A stretch of DNA of 64,000 bases from Pithys albifrons albifrons (lineage: Eukaryota; Chordata; Aves; Passeriformes; Thamnophilidae): positions 3,365,001 to 3,429,000 of the forward strand of contig NC_092474.1 of NCBI RefSeq assembly GCF_047495875.1. Reading direction: 5' to 3'. How positions within the stretch are numbered: position 1 is the first letter of the stretch; each line of letters begins with the position of its first letter. Below the pieces are notes generated by a model. That model did not search any database. It was not told the DNA's origin and worked only from the letters and a program-made list of their open reading frames with translations. Positions 1 through 14,521 of this stretch are shown here, piece by piece. The position numbers were made by a program, and so were the translations under genes.

Positions 1-3000
1 TGCTTTTTGTTGGAAAATAAGAATCTGAAATCCCTTGAGTGCTACACCATGAATAGTTTGCATTCATCAGAGAACTAAATACTAGCCCAGAATTCCATTC
101 CTTTGAGATCAATGCAAAGGTCTTGGCTGCATCAGGGGCAAATTTGTGCTTAACATAACCAATGTATCTTCTAAATCAAATGATATCAATAAGCTGCATA
201 TCTCTGGGACAAGAGCTGTCACTTGCTATATCATTGAACAGTGCCTATCATGCTGTGGTTGTGACTTGATTGAAATTGAGATCTGAATGTAAAATTTTAA
301 TTAGAAAAGCTTGGTGGGTTTTATTCCCTCACAATTTATACAGTTGCTCAATACATTTTTCTCCAACATTTCAGCCTTTGTCATTTGGCAAATATTGATG
401 GCTTTTGCAGAGCTTTAATGGAAGTAAAATTGTCATAAAACCCCCAATAATTGCATGCATTTCTATAACAGTTACAAGCCAGAATACTTTGTTCCAGCCT
501 TTTTAAAATCTTCTACTCTGAGTCAATCAGAGGTTCTCTGGATTGTAGTAACATGCAATACCTTTACAAAAGCACTTGACTGTGGCTTGTCCTAATAAGC
601 CTTACCTTGAACTGTGTATTTCAGCAAACACTGCACACAGTTATCACTAGGAAAACTTACAGGACCATTATTAGCAGTCCTTAGCTATGCTAGAAATTAT
701 AATATCTAACTCTAAAGTGTCCTTGATGCTGTCGTTTTTTCTCAGGCAGAACTTTAAAAAATAAGCAGACCTTTACTTAATTTTTTTTTTTTTTGGTCTT
801 GGTATTCTATGGCCAAGTCCAAAATTTGCAGTGGTGTTGTCATACAGATTCAGTATAAGCAATACCAGCACTGTATAAAAATGTATCAAATTAATTTTGA
901 TCCAGCACCAGTTTTCATTTTGTAACAAGAAGAAATTGAATAAACCAGATTAATGGGAGGTAAAATTAAAAAGAAAGATCAAGGCAGACAAGCTCATGTT
1001 GAATGCCTCAACCCATCTATCTGCTTCTGAGTTAATTACATACACATACAGGTATCTGTCACTTCAGCAACTGTCAACTAAAGCAGTTTTTAAAGCAGCT
1101 GAAAATGGAGAAGGGCAGCAGGGATCAGCACTAGTCTGGCAGCTTTCAGCTCGCTCGCCCTTATGCCAAGCCAAGCTGGGAGTTCCCAAGCACAAGGCAC
1201 CAAGTCTGGTTCACTCCAGTTTCCCTCAGAGTAACAACTTCCCTAAGCAAAGCTAAAGGAGCGAGAGGAGACACTCCCAGGGAAGGAGTGATGATGCTGT
1301 CACATGCCCTGTGGCGCTGGGGACAAAGCACAGGACGTCTTAGCTCGTTTGGGGCTGGGCTGCTTCTCACATCGGGCTGGCAGTGCTGCTGTGCATCGTG
1401 GTGCATTTGGGAGGCTTCGGTTTCACCCTTCTGACAGCCCATCTGCAGAGACATTACATTATTCATTCTCTGTGTATGATACCTCTTGTGCTTTGAATAG
1501 TTGTAATTAGAACAGCTCACAGGCACACAGAGCTGCAAGATGCAGGTTTTACATGGGGATTTTCAGCAGTTCATTGTATTGTGGCCACATACCACAATAT
1601 AGAATAGAGTACCTTTATGCATGAGAACATTCCATGTCCATAAAATGTTAACCTTATTATGGAAGATAATGCCATTATCTTATATCTGTATGTGAACATG
1701 TATATCTATACCAGATAAATAGATCCATAAAACTGAAATTTTCCTAAAACAAGTGCAATAGAAGAAGTTACTCTGAAAGCCATTCCAACTGGTTACTGTA
1801 ATCCACTCATCCCAAGTTTCTACAACTACAGAGTAATCAGTGGTACCTACCAATGCCAGGGAAAACCCTCAGTGTAATAAATCAGTGATTGTAACACAGG
1901 TGACAAACCTGTTATAAAGTAAACCATGACACCTTGTTCTTCCAGATCCACTGGCTAATCTACCACTTCATAATCCAGATATTTCCTTACCTAGTGTTTG
2001 TATGTGAATTTTCTTTTCTGCTGATGGATTTGTGTACTTTTGACCATGTTGGAATGACGAGACAGTGACATCTGGTGACCAGTTCTGTGTACGCATTTTA
2101 ATTTTTTTTGCTACTTCACCATGAAAGTTACCCCCAAATTCTGGTAATTGCTATTAAAAAACATTAATAAGCAGATCAGTTATTTTCAACAAGAAAGACC
2201 TCAGCAGGTTCCATGAAGTGTATATAAACATCACAGTTTTAGCCTAATTTGCTGGAGAACTAATATTAAATGCTTGTTTATCCACCCAGCTAATTGTCTG
2301 CCCATTGCCACCAAGCTGTCTCCAGCCAGGTCTTCATTGTCCCCATGGGTAGGGACCTGTGTCACTTATACCTGCGGGGTGCTTGGCCTGGGCTGTTGAC
2401 TGACCAGAGACATGAAGGGCTGTGTGTTATTTTTAGATGCAGAGGAAGCAAACATTGCAATAGATTGCTGACTTCTCTATATATTTCTTCACAAAACCAA
2501 AGCAACCCCCCCCAACTCCTCAACCTAATCTGCTGTCCCAGCTTTGGTGTTTTTTCCCTAAGTGGGCTGCCAGCAGGGCTCCTGCTAATAGTCTGATGTC
2601 TCAGCATGCTGCACTTTCTGGACCTATTCATTTCATAAACAGAAACATCAGTGCTTCTCCTCCCTTCGGGCTGGAAAAGAGATGTTTATACTCAGCCTTT
2701 ATCAGCACAGGGCTGTAGCTGCTAAAGCTTTATCTCTGCTCCATCACACCACTGCTTTAGCTCTCAAATGTTCCTGGGGTTGTTCTGATGATATTGGAGA
2801 ATAGATTGAATTTACCCAGAGATTCATGAATAGGAAAGAAATCAAGAGCAATAAAGTACAGAGCTGCCTCTTTAATCAAATGGGTTTCCTGCATTGTCCT
2901 GCAAGGAGCTGAGGATAAATGGCACTGTGGTTGGTCATTATCCTCCTTGGCACTGCTACCAGTGCTCCAAGGTAGGATAAACAAGGCTGTTGTTGTGGGA

Positions 3001-6000
3001 AGCAATTTGACCAAATGCTTTATTATCCACGCACACGCCTCTCATTTCCTTGGCTCCCTGCATGGCTGGATATCTCAGTGAGACCTGTGGATTGCACTGT
3101 ATGGAGAAGCTGTGATGCTCCATCCCCCTGCACTCCTGTTTAGGACCTTTTTCCTCAGGTGGCAGATGTGGCTCCATGGCCACAGTCATGCTGAGCCTGT
3201 GTCACGGTGTGGTTTAAACCCCACAAAACCTGCCCTGAAGAGGATCTCAGGCAGAGTCCTCACACAGCCACAGTCCTCAGGCTCCTGTTGAGCCTGCAGA
3301 GGTTCTGCCCACAGCAGCACGGTGGCCGTGGGGACCTGCTGGAAAGCAGCTGGATGGACCCCAGACTCCTCCAGTCCAGAGCCACCTGCTCAGCACTCAC
3401 ACAATAAACCATCTTTGTCTGCTCTCAGAGCCCAGACAGGCTGGTAGCACAGGTCACAACCTTTTCCTTCATGTGGTGCCTGCCCACCTCTGTCAGCCCA
3501 TCATATTGTCTGGAAATAAATTTAAAACATCATAAATTACTAATCTGTGCCATTAGTATCTCCAGTGAGGTGAAGAAAGTGCTACAAAATTTATAAGAGT
3601 AATTTCTTTACATGTTAGTTCTTTCTGTATTCTCAACTCCTGCAGGGTTTCATAGATATGAAAATTATGTTTGATCATTTTTGGAAGTGATTTTTAATTA
3701 TTAATATTGCAATAAAACAATTAGAATAATCTTTGGAGTTGTTAAAGGTATTTTCAGTTAGTGTCATTTCCTAACTGTACTGCTGAGTATAAATAAAAAT
3801 GGTGATTTCAGTCCCCTGACCTAATGGGAGTAACGTGAAAAATAGTATCATTCCGAAACTTTTTTCAATATTTCTCTCTTTTTTCGCCATCATTTGAGGA
3901 AAGATGGATCTTTCCATAATACAATTATAAAACATTCATAAACAATAATGTTTCCCTTATTCTAAGTGGGATGTTTTAAGTTGCATCTGAAAGTAATTCA
4001 TCCCAGAGCTACCTGGTGTCACTTGAGAAAAGAAAATCAAAATTGCTTTTGAATTTGCTCTGAACTTCAGCAATGCTTGTAATGGCAACTCAAGCTGTTG
4101 CTTAGAAAACCAGAGTCCCTGAGCATCTTGAGGTATGAGATGTGGGGGGGTGTGTGTCATTTCCTCAACTTTAAAGCTTCCCTGCCTCGTTCAGGTGTCT
4201 CTGGTTCCCCTGACCTTGTGAGTGTTTCAATGCTGCACTTTCCAAAAGTGACTGTTGTAGCTGCAATTGAACATTTTAATTTGAGTGCCGTTTTGCAGTG
4301 GCTTATGCTATAAAGCCAAATTAGACAAATTATAATGTATGTTCATGGAAATTAATTATACCTAATGATTTCCTGCCTGAATATATATTCCTTTCTATGA
4401 ATGAAATGGAAAGATGGTTCTTTACTCTGGGAAAATGTCCACATGTTTATGCAGATCTTAATTTACAATCTCATTATAGTTCTGAATTATAGTAAAATGT
4501 ATTTCTATTATACTTTTGTGGGTTCTTTTTTTTCTTCTTGACTCTTATCCTCTCCTTGCTGCCTATGAATGGTTTGAAATTGCAGCTGGTTTACTGTTCT
4601 GTTCAAGGTTTCTTTGATACTGTAGAAAATGGTCTGGTTTTTTTTTGTGGCCACAAGGAATCTGTTGGGTGTCTTCAACAGAATAAATCATTTCTGTCCT
4701 TAAATTTACACTGTGCACAACATTTGTATCCACAACTCCAGACAGATGTTGCGTTTCAGCTCATGAAGTGCTGCAGCTTCTGGGCAGCTCAAGTACAAAA
4801 TATTTCTCCTGGATCAAGACCCAGTAAAATATTGTGAGTATGGATATGTTAAAATATAGATCCTATCATTTATGTAGTGATATTTCTTTGGCAATATAAG
4901 ACATTCACTCCACATTGTGCTAATGACTGAAATCACCAGCCTGCATCACTTCTTCAGGGTTCATTTGCTAAACTAAATATATTTTTTGTGATTTGTTGGT
5001 TTTTCAGTTGATTGATTGGTTTATGTTGGGGTTTTTTATATATAATGGAGGTTCTTTTTGTAAAAGCCATGTTACATTAAAAAGCCCAATCTGGGCTGGA
5101 CAGTCTTTTAGTAGATCTTGTGCTATATCAGTGAGAGACCAAATCACTAAATATGGAATGTCCCAGAAAATAAAGGCCTGAAAAGGCAGAGGAGGAATAG
5201 CAATAGAGTTTGTGTCTTTCAGCAGCACAGAGACCTTGAGAGCAGAGCAAGTGCTGCCCCACAAAGAGGGAACAGCATCACTTGGATGGCTCCACCTCAC
5301 ACCCAACCCTGGGGAAATGCAAAGGGGAGAACTCAGCAAAAAAAAGGGCTCACTAATGTGGGATCCCAGCAAGAGGAAATACATGTCCTTGAAAGAGAGG
5401 TGGAGGATGTGCTGCAGTGGTAACTGGTGCAGAGAAACAACAGGATCCCCTCTGATTTCACCTGGGAAAGATGCACTTTGAGGAGTGCTGGTAAGTCCTG
5501 AAAAATTTGCTCTGGTTGCAGAATGAATCCTCTGCAAAGTGTTTGATTGTCACAGATAACATCCTCCCTAATGACAGAGCAATCTTGTTTCCCTCAGGAG
5601 AAAAACTAATTAATAGAAATGTATTTGAAGGAACACACAAAATGAGGCATAAAAACTTATAAACAGGTTCTGTTTTGGCAAGAAATATAGCACAAGATAT
5701 GGAAAGAGTGATGGAAGTGGATAGTAATGGTTTGAATGCTTTAAACAGGCTATAAGGTTTGTAATATTTTCCACTTGAAGTGAATTCAGACTTCATGTGT
5801 TGCTATTCAAAGGCTAGGAAATCTTTTTTTCTTTAACTAGGAAAGGCAGTAATAGATGTAGGTCAACCTGCTGGATAGTTGGTTGAGTGAATGAATACAG
5901 AGGGACAGGAAAATATCTCCTTTTTCTTCTTTTTTTTTCTCTCTCTGCAGTGCTACACAGACTCTGTTTGGAGATGTTGACAGCATTTTTCCCTCCCAAT

Positions 6001-6504
6001 TTTACTTCCACCCAGAAAGTACCACTCCTCCAGTGCCATTAACATCAGACCCTTTTCTAGTCCAAGAAGATTTGTGGAATATAACAGAGATCATTTTTCA
6101 TGCTCTAACTAGCAGTTATTAGCAATTTTGATGTGTTGGAATCTACCTGGCTATAAAAGGCTATTTCCAGTGAAATAAGTTGAGGCATTAGCTATTGCAA
6201 AAATCACTTTATTAGGCTGTTTCATAGCTATTCCATTCCAGCACAAACCCACTTGACTTTACTAGAGAAAACTGTCTTCCTCAACAATTTTAAGGCTTTG
6301 GTGGCATAGTGGCCATAACTTGCCCCCTGAACTCAGTCCACAAAGGTAATACTTTGGCACCACACTTTTTTTTTTTTCCCCAGAGAGAGGCATATGAGCA
6401 GTGCAGCCTGTTAGTGTGGATTGCATGGGCCCATGTCCTGGCTTTGTCAAAATTATCATAATGATGTAAAATGCTGACCAAGAGAGATCTAATGGAGATT
6501 GGAA
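1..6504. other. Intergenic DNA, no supported gene
   Basis: AT-rich non-coding sequence lies far downstream of ADGRD1. It contains T-rich runs (780-795, 5925-5945) and two more GC-rich patches near 1.1-1.45 kb and 3.05-3.45 kb. The longest ORF (5004-5537, minus, 177 codons) has a composition unlike a real protein and no familiar motif. No RNA gene was recognised. Confidence 0.75.
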
Positions 6505-6885
6505 TTTGGCATCCAGGGGTTGTTCAGCCTGCAGAGGAGAAGGCTCTGTGGAGACCTCATTGAAGCCTTCCAGCACTTTAAGGGGGCTTATAAAGTAGAG
6601 GGAGAGAGACTTTACACAGGCAGATGGGATAGGACAAGGAGGAACAGTTTAAAACTAAAAGAGGAGAGATTTAGATTGGGATAGGAAGAAATTCTTTACT
6701 GTGAGGGTGGTGAGGCACTGGCACCAATTGCAGAGTGGATGCCCCATCCCTGGAAGGGTTTAAAGCCAGGTTGGATGGAGCTCTGAGCAACCTGGGCTAG
6801 TGAGAGATGTCCCTGCCTACAGCAGCAGGGTTGGAACCAAATGCTCTCTGGGGCCCTTCCAACACAAGCCTTCCCGTGACTGAAT
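6505..6885 (+). mobile_element. CR1 LINE 3' fragment, old and degenerate
   Basis: The sequence follows the end of CR1 ORF2 and its 3' UTR: GGTTGTTCAGCCTG, then AGACCTCATTGAAGCCTTC, GGAAGAAATTCTTTACTG, GTGAGGCACTGG, and finally GGTTGGATGGAGC and GGGTTGGAACC. The frame GLFSLQRRRLCGDLIEAF is recognisably CR1 reverse-transcriptase C terminus but stops early after RFRLG. The terminal octamer repeats are decayed to CCTTCCCGTGACTGAA. It is 5' truncated, as most CR1 copies are, and clearly more diverged than the copy near 18 kb. The left boundary is approximate. Confidence 0.9.
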
Positions 6886-9800
6886 TGGTAGGGGACAGGG
6901 AGAGATACCCCCACTGTGTGTAATAACTAGAGCTAACAAATATATGCCATAAGATCTGAGATGTCAGGTGAAAAGAAGTTAATTGTTTTCCTTAGCTACC
7001 TCTGATATTTCACAGAATTGCTGATCTGCTGTTGCTGTGGCAACAACAGCGTTCCTCTGCCTCTGTATTGTCCTCTCTTCTGCCACATCTGCTTTCTACA
7101 TGGGCCCACTTCTACTCAGCAGATGAATTGTCCATCTGATAATCTTTTTTTCCTTCTCTCACTTTGCTTTACAGCCTCATACAAGAGACTTCTTGTAAGT
7201 CTACACAGAACTTCAAAATAGATTTATGTTTAAAGGCTTAGCTGGGCTGGTACCAGTTCAGTATTTCTCATGTGGTCACCTGCTACAAAAGTGATGGGAG
7301 GTCTCTTACTCATCCCAGAGTATTTAAAGGACATCTTAAATTAAGGCCAACATTTTCTCTTGAACTTCTTTAGGAAATTGGCATGAGAAAGACTGAAATT
7401 AAGTCTACACTATTTTAGCAACTATAGACTTTCCTTGTCTTGTGTGATCTCCCACTTCGAACTTGGCTGAAGGAGAAAGGATTGGGGACAGACTGCTGAG
7501 CATTATTCCCCATTTGCAGTGCACACAGTGTGTGATCAGGACACAGGAATTTTCTTAGCTTGGAAGGCTGGTTTTAGAGTTTCACAGTCCAAATGAAAGA
7601 GTTCACCAGTAGTGGGCAGACAATTATAACAATAACGTAACATCCCATAGCAGAACCTTTGTCATTTCTCAGGTGTAATGGACACTTCACTTTCATCTTT
7701 TAGAAAATCAGAACTATTGACTTTGTAGGGGAAAAAAGAGGATAATGAAGTGGAAACTTTTAAGATTTGAAAGTTTTATGACAAAAAATGCTTTGTAAAT
7801 GAATAGCCAGATTAATCATTCTTGGGATGGGTTTGTCCATAACAGCATAAGAAGAGTAAACTGAAGGTATGATTTGTAGCAAAAAAAAATAACAACAAAA
7901 ATCCAATTGCTACAAGAGGGAGGAAATAAATCCAGTATTTCCCAGACAACAGAACCCTTCCTGGTTATCTCCTTTAAATTGTGATCTTTGGAACTAGTTT
8001 GTTTTGGCTCTCATTCACTCTTTTTGTACAGCATGAATGACATTCTAGTTAAATTATCTTTGTGGCTCCTGCTCTCAGTACGTTCTCCAGGAACCTGCTA
8101 CCACTTAGCAGAGCATCTGCTATTTTGTCCATAGCCAAAGATAACTTTGAATTAGAACTTTGCAGCTTTCAGTGTCAAAGTATCCATGCTCCAAAACCGA
8201 CCTCTGTTTCTGCATGACATGTAGGAAAAAACTCACAAGGGACAGATGGTGAGATGCTCTTCCTTCTAATAGTATCTTGTCTCAGCTTCTTGCCTCAACT
8301 TCTCCAGCAACCTTTTATTTTCTTGGAGAAAACTGAGTGCATGAAAACATGAGAAAATGCAAATACTATAATAGGGTAGACTGAGGTAACAAAACAAATA
8401 ATGCTATTTTCTTCCCAATTTTCAGATAAACATTAATCTTGTCTTATTCATCTGAAAAATACAGTTTTTCCTATTTCCAGTTTTTCAGTGACAAGTTCCA
8501 GCTTGTCTGGAGTCCAGCTTGTATCAGCCTGGCAGCTGTTAACAGTGTCTGGAATTTTTCTCCTGCCAGTTTAGGTGGGGCTTTTTTCCAACTGCTTTCC
8601 CATGAGACTCACTCCTGTTTTTAACCTTGAGCTGTGCACAGCACCATATCCCTGAAAAGTCACTGGCCATGGCAGTTACACCTGGGACTTCTGGTTAAAG
8701 GTAAGTGTTGGCTAAGCTGATACTGATGGGAGTATCTTGTCTCCTCTGTGTGGCCCAGTTTCCTCAAAAAAGAGCAAAACATTGTATGCTTTGAGTTTAC
8801 ACTGCATTAAAAAATGTGTTTTAAAGGTAGCAAGCCATTGGAACTCATCCACAGGTTCAGGTGAAAGTAGAAACAACATACTTTGTAGTTGTATAAATGA
8901 AAAAGAACCACTGTAGGCTCAATTAGCTGCATGTAAAGCTACAGAGAAATGCTAAGGCAATTTGGGCTCTTTTCTACTTCTGTGTTCTACATTCTAATGG
9001 CATTTATGTATATACTCCCTTTTCAGTTTCACTCAGTATGAGGAGGCTTGAACTTCAAATCAAAGCACATTCAAATTTTACACTGACAAAGAAACTGGCT
9101 GAAGAATCAGGTTATTAAGAAAGTCATTGAGGGGATTCAGGAGCTGAGAGGGTGATCTTTGGGAAGATGAAAAGATGAAAGATTTAATGGTTTACCTGGG
9201 ATGTCACTCTCTGAATTGACTGGATTTTTATCATTTTTATATTCATTTTACAAGGGTGATTATCAAGTCAAATAGTTCTTTTAAACTCTGATTCTAAGTC
9301 CATTATGTAAATCTGGTTATTCTTGCATTGACCTCATAACGACATTTTAAACACAGATTATCAAACTATACTTGAAAGGAAGGTAGAAAGGAAGGTGGAC
9401 TTTTACCCCCAAATGAGCCACGAAAACTGACATGAAAAAATTCTTGTGGTTCATCCACACACTTGTACAAAACTCCAGCTCTGCAGTGCAGAGCAGAATG
9501 TTGGAACTCAGACTGCTCTGGTGCACAGCACAGAACCAGGAAAACATCAGGCACCCTAAACAGGCTGAGACCCTTTTTTTTTAAAGAGTCAGAGACCACT
9601 GTCACATGGGCTGACATCATCTTTCACATAGTAAAGGTTTTAATGTATTATAATTTCTACTTTTCATTGTAAAGAAAAGTAATTAACAGTACTCAACACT
9701 GGTTAAAAAAAAAGATACAAATTTCAATAACATATTATGGATATAAAGTGGATTTTTTTTCTAAATATACCTTTGCAAGATCTGCTAAAGTGGGTTTTTT

Positions 9801-12800
9801 TCTCCCTAAATGTGTGTCTAATTCAGCTTGTTTGTACTCAGTGCTGTGGAATATTTATTTTTACAACAAAAGATGAGCTACCATTGAGTAATTTATTTTC
9901 AAAATTCCAGATATGAAACTCAATTTATGAAGAATTTAATGCTTTAGAACTCATAAAGCCAATGTCAAAGTTTGAGCCAGAGCCCCAGGCTCTTATTATG
10001 TATAAGAATTAAATAAAATGATTTGATAGATCCAGAGAAGACAAGAAATAGAAGTGTCATTTAAAACAAGAACAACACTACAAAGCCCTGGTTACCTGAA
10101 GAGACTTTTTTTGTCAGATGCTCTTTTTGGTTTGACTTTATGTGATTGATTGGAGGAAAATGAAGATCCCAACTCCAGAGAGCTCTGCCCGTGCTGGTTG
10201 CTGTGGGATTACTGATGGGATTAAACAGAGACCTGTCTGTGCTTGGAGGGAGCAGGGACAGTGGGGCTGCACTGAAACCCAGTTCCTTGGGACACCTCCA
10301 GGACTATTTGTCTTCTGGTGAAAGGACAAATTTGCAATGAAATTAATTTGGAGAATTCACTTGAGACTGTGAGTTACCTTCTGGGAAGTGACCTTAACAC
10401 ACTTTGGACGAGATGACATTTTCAATAATATGATTTTTCTCAACAGGAAGAGAAGGATTCTGATTCATAATTATATAAAGCAAAATGATCAGTTGATCAA
10501 AATCCCACTTTTCTGCTGTATTTCAAATAATGTGCATTCCTTTTACTGACTCCAGAAGTTACACACTCCAAAATTACCAATATTTTTTTCTTTTGACTCA
10601 TCTCACTCCTTCAGCCCTCACCTTTGAGAGCTGCTTCCTTTGCTCTATTTTCAGGGTAGGGTAGTACTGATACAATTTTTTAATGAAATCTTTTACAATG
10701 TTAATGATGCTGTATTTAAATGCAAATCAATCTTGACTTTCTGGTGTTTCTAGTAAAATATTAGCAAGTGTCCATGTAAGTCAAGAATGCCACAGCTTCC
10801 TGTTCCAACCTTTTGAGGTCAGAGGAAAGCACTTTGCCTTTGGAGGAATCCCCCACTAATGATCTTCGTGCTTGGAGCTGACCCAACCAAAGTGATGCAA
10901 ACCAGGTACTGTCCAGGAATTGAGTTTTACTGCACACAGATTGAAATTCCAGTTTTTAACAATCACCATTAATACAAGAATAGTGTTTTTATGTTCTGGG
11001 GATCAGCTCTTAATGTTTAGTCTTAATGGCTCAGTGAATGTAATAGAGATTTCTAGAGACTGAGCTCTTACAGGTTTTCATTTGTCTTATGGCAAAAAGG
11101 CTTCTCAGCTGCAATATCTATAATATGATTTTCTCCCCATTGTTTCCAAAGGGAATTTCATCACTGCAGAACCTGTATCAAAACTTGTTTCTGCTGAGGT
11201 ATTCTTGGTCTCTCCAAGTGTGTGCAGGTTTGTTGCATCATGTTATTACTTATCATTTTTTGATGGCAAAGATTTTTTTTTTTCCAAGGCAGCTCTTCTA
11301 GGAACTGTATTTGCCTATCACCATCCCAAAGCACCTCCAGTTCCTGTGTAAACAGCAAAAAATATCAGGGAAAAAGGAGGTTTGTACTGTGAAGTGGGCT
11401 CCAGAAGAGTTTAATTCCTTGCACAGATCAGTATGTGGGAGAGTGGGAAGTGATCTCAGCTCCCCTGTGGTGCTGAGATACAGGCCTATCCTTCTTGTTC
11501 AATTTAATTTAGAATAAGTGTTCATTTTTAACAGTGCTTCTGTGTAAATCATTTAGTGATAATCCATCCTCTTGAAACCAAACCCATAACAATCAGCTGG
11601 ATATGAATAATTGGCACTAAAAGATAGGTAAAAGTGCCTCTTTCCCTATAAAAATGTCTCCCTTTCTGAATCAGCTCACCATTTTCTCTCTCCTCAAGAG
11701 ACAAGGGGGGTTTTGGGGCTGCAAAAGGATAGAAAAAGAGTTTTGTTTTCATTAAAAATTCATTTTGCAAAGATCAATAAACAAAGCCCCAGACCTTCAT
11801 TACACTGAGCCTAAGAAGAAAAGGGTTCCTGCAGCAATTCACAAAACATCTGTAGGAATTTCAATGGCCTGAGGCCACTGCAGTGCCTGGCAGCTTTGGA
11901 CTCATTAGTATTACTAGCTTCAATACCTCTAATAATTAGCCAGGTCCCTCTGGTGAGGAGTAGATAGTCTTTAAAACTCCAAAGTCATGTCTCAATTACG
12001 TAAAAGAGAGTGAGTTGCTGTTCACATAAGGCACAATGGGTAGTTTGGACATCTGGTTTCTCCAGCTGATTAACAAACCTGGTGTCTCCGAGAGCTTTTT
12101 ACTTTCTTTTCTCATCATTTTACACAAAAAGTTGATTTTAGTTATCATTGGTTTCATTTAGTGACCCATTGAATGAAATGTATGGCTGGAAGACATGGAG
12201 ACATTTAATAATTACTTTTTTTAATGGACACAGTGGTTGTTATTGGGTTTTCTTTGGGTTTTTTTCTTTCCTCACTCCTCCCAAAAGCCTTTGCTATCCA
12301 GGAAGCAATACCTTTATTTCCTCTCTATCATTTTGTGAAGGAACATTTGAAAACCATGAAAATACTTTGTGGAGATATTAAATGCCATAAGAAGGGGGAG
12401 ATCAGGAGACACACTTTAAAACTACTTACCAATAAAGCCAAGAATCCTTAGAGAAACAGTCATAATACTGGGAAAACAGGTGTGTGCTGGACCTTTCTCC
12501 TTTCAGACAGCTTTGTCTCCTTCCATGTGGCAAAAAAAAAAAGGCCACAAAGGCCTTACATTCATGATAAATTTAATCATCCAGAAATCAAAGAGGGTTT
12601 TTGTAGGAGCTTCAGTTGGGGCTGAAATTTCACCTTTGTGTTTTGGAAATTTCAGCTGCTTCACAGTTTAATGGGATTTATTCTCACTTTCTTTTAAGTT
12701 CATCCTCTGCTTAGCTGAGTTTTGTGTGGGGTCTTGCTTAAAAGAGGGAACAAAGTGTGGATTAGAGAAAGTCAGGCACACAAGGGTGTTTATTAATGTT

Positions 12801-14460
12801 CTCTTTTATCAAGTTTATTCTTTCATGTGGCATTCCTACAAAAGGTTAAAACGCACAAATACCTGACAAGGAGAATGATCAGAAGGAGGAATGGGTATGA
12901 GCTGGATTATTGTGCTTTAAAGAAAAAAAAAAAAGATGAAATATTTTAACATTTTAATATTTCTTTCTAAAGAGCAACATTAAAATCCTATGCCATGGAA
13001 GTGGAGCTGTAAAGACGAGACACTTTAACAATATCTGTGCTGCTCATTTCTCCAGCCATTCAAGCTGATGGAGAATTTGGCAAATGAAGAGCAGAAGATT
13101 TCTGCTGGAACTGAGGAGATGGTATAAAATGCAGACCCAAGGCCCATACATTCATTTTCAAGCAGATGCATAAGGCCATTGACTTGGAGTATCTTGCACA
13201 ATTTCCTCCATTAATGCTCTGAGATCAGGCTCATTATCTGTCCTGACATTGGCTCTCTGTCCTTGTGTACATGGTCAGTACCAAAACTGGAAATAAAGAA
13301 ATGCTCTGCTTATGTGACTTTCTGCAGGAAAATCATCCATGTGCATAACAGCATTGCTAATTGTCTGTCATCTTGGCAGATAAAATAATTCACTGTTGAT
13401 ACATTTCATAGTGAAGGGCCTGAATTCTCATCAGCTACTGACAGTAACCCAGTCACAGAAACCTTCACTGGGCTCCTTTTTGCATTCTACAGGATAAGCA
13501 GGAAAAAGAGCTGTGAAATTGGTAACAATTTGTATGTTTTGTTTGGAGGTTGTATTGAAATGTGTAATTAACACATGGCTGCACTGACTGATTACATGAT
13601 TTTTGTGCCTACACTTGCCTGTTAAAATAAGAGAGGAACAATCAGGCTTTGGTGTCACAGACACCCCAAGCCTAAAGCAAAATCAGGACTCATTTCTTTT
13701 CTCTCTCCACTAAGCACTGCCCCATCCAACCACCCCCCAGTGAGTTCTCTTGACATTTACTTCTGACTGCAGAAGAATCAGATCACAATTTTTTTCTCTA
13801 AATATAGCAGCTGAGAAACACACCTGTTGGGCATTGCTGTAGGTATCACTGGCTTTTAACAAGTACATCAAAAAGCCTTTTGAAAAAAGTTTTACTCTGT
13901 TCTTTTTTTCAGATAGTGAAGGGTTACCTGGAATTTATTTTTTTCTTCTCCCTTTTGCTTAGTAGCAGTTGAATGATGTATCAGTTGATGTGTATCCACA
14001 GATCATGGGGCAATCCCCAGAGCTGGAAGTTCAGATTTCCATCACATTTCATACAAACTTCTACAAAACTTAAAATAGATTTGGGCACGTTTACTGTCAT
14101 GGAATTTCTCACCAACAAGCTGTGTACTATGATTTGGAAATCCACTTCTGATGGCCATTAATTATGCCTAGTTAGTGTCAAAATAGTTAATTCCTTTTCT
14201 TTTTTTTTTTTTTTAGACTTAATAGCATGCTATCATCTGGCAACTTAATCTTTGCTTTAATGAACAGTACCAACACATTAAAATGATGTGAAAATTATTG
14301 CATTAACTTTACAGAAAAAAATATCATTAGCACAAGAAGCACATTAAATTCCTCAAGGATACCTCAAGTGCATTCATTTTGATCTTGATTAGAAGCCCTT
14401 CTGCAGAAATTGTTATTTTAGGATGTTAGATACCCTTTCTCCCAATTTGCAATGTCATGG

Positions 14461-14521
14461 AGATATATATATATATCTATCTATAGATATTTAGATATAT
14501 AGATATATAGATATATATATT
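14461..14521. repeat. AT-rich microsatellite, mixed (AT)n and (GATA)-like
   Basis: A stretch of about 60 bases is built from ATAT runs mixed with TATC and AGATAT units, including several TAGATATA repeats. It is likely to be length-variable between individuals. Confidence 0.9.

Noticed and set aside
1161..1538. 125-codon minus-strand ORF in a GC-richer patch
   Set aside because: Long because the patch has fewer stop triplets. The peptide has no recognisable feature, and shorter ORFs overlap it on the other strand.
3198..3477. Possible solo LTR: TGTCACGGTGTGGTTTAAAC start with an AATAAA near 3403
   Set aside because: The start resembles some avian LTRs, but no matching CA end, no credible target-site duplication and no internal retroviral sequence could be found.
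5004..5537. Longest ORF in the window, 177 codons on the minus strand
   Set aside because: No familiar domain, no splice context, low-complexity serine/proline/leucine composition, and no neighbouring exon. Treated as a chance ORF.
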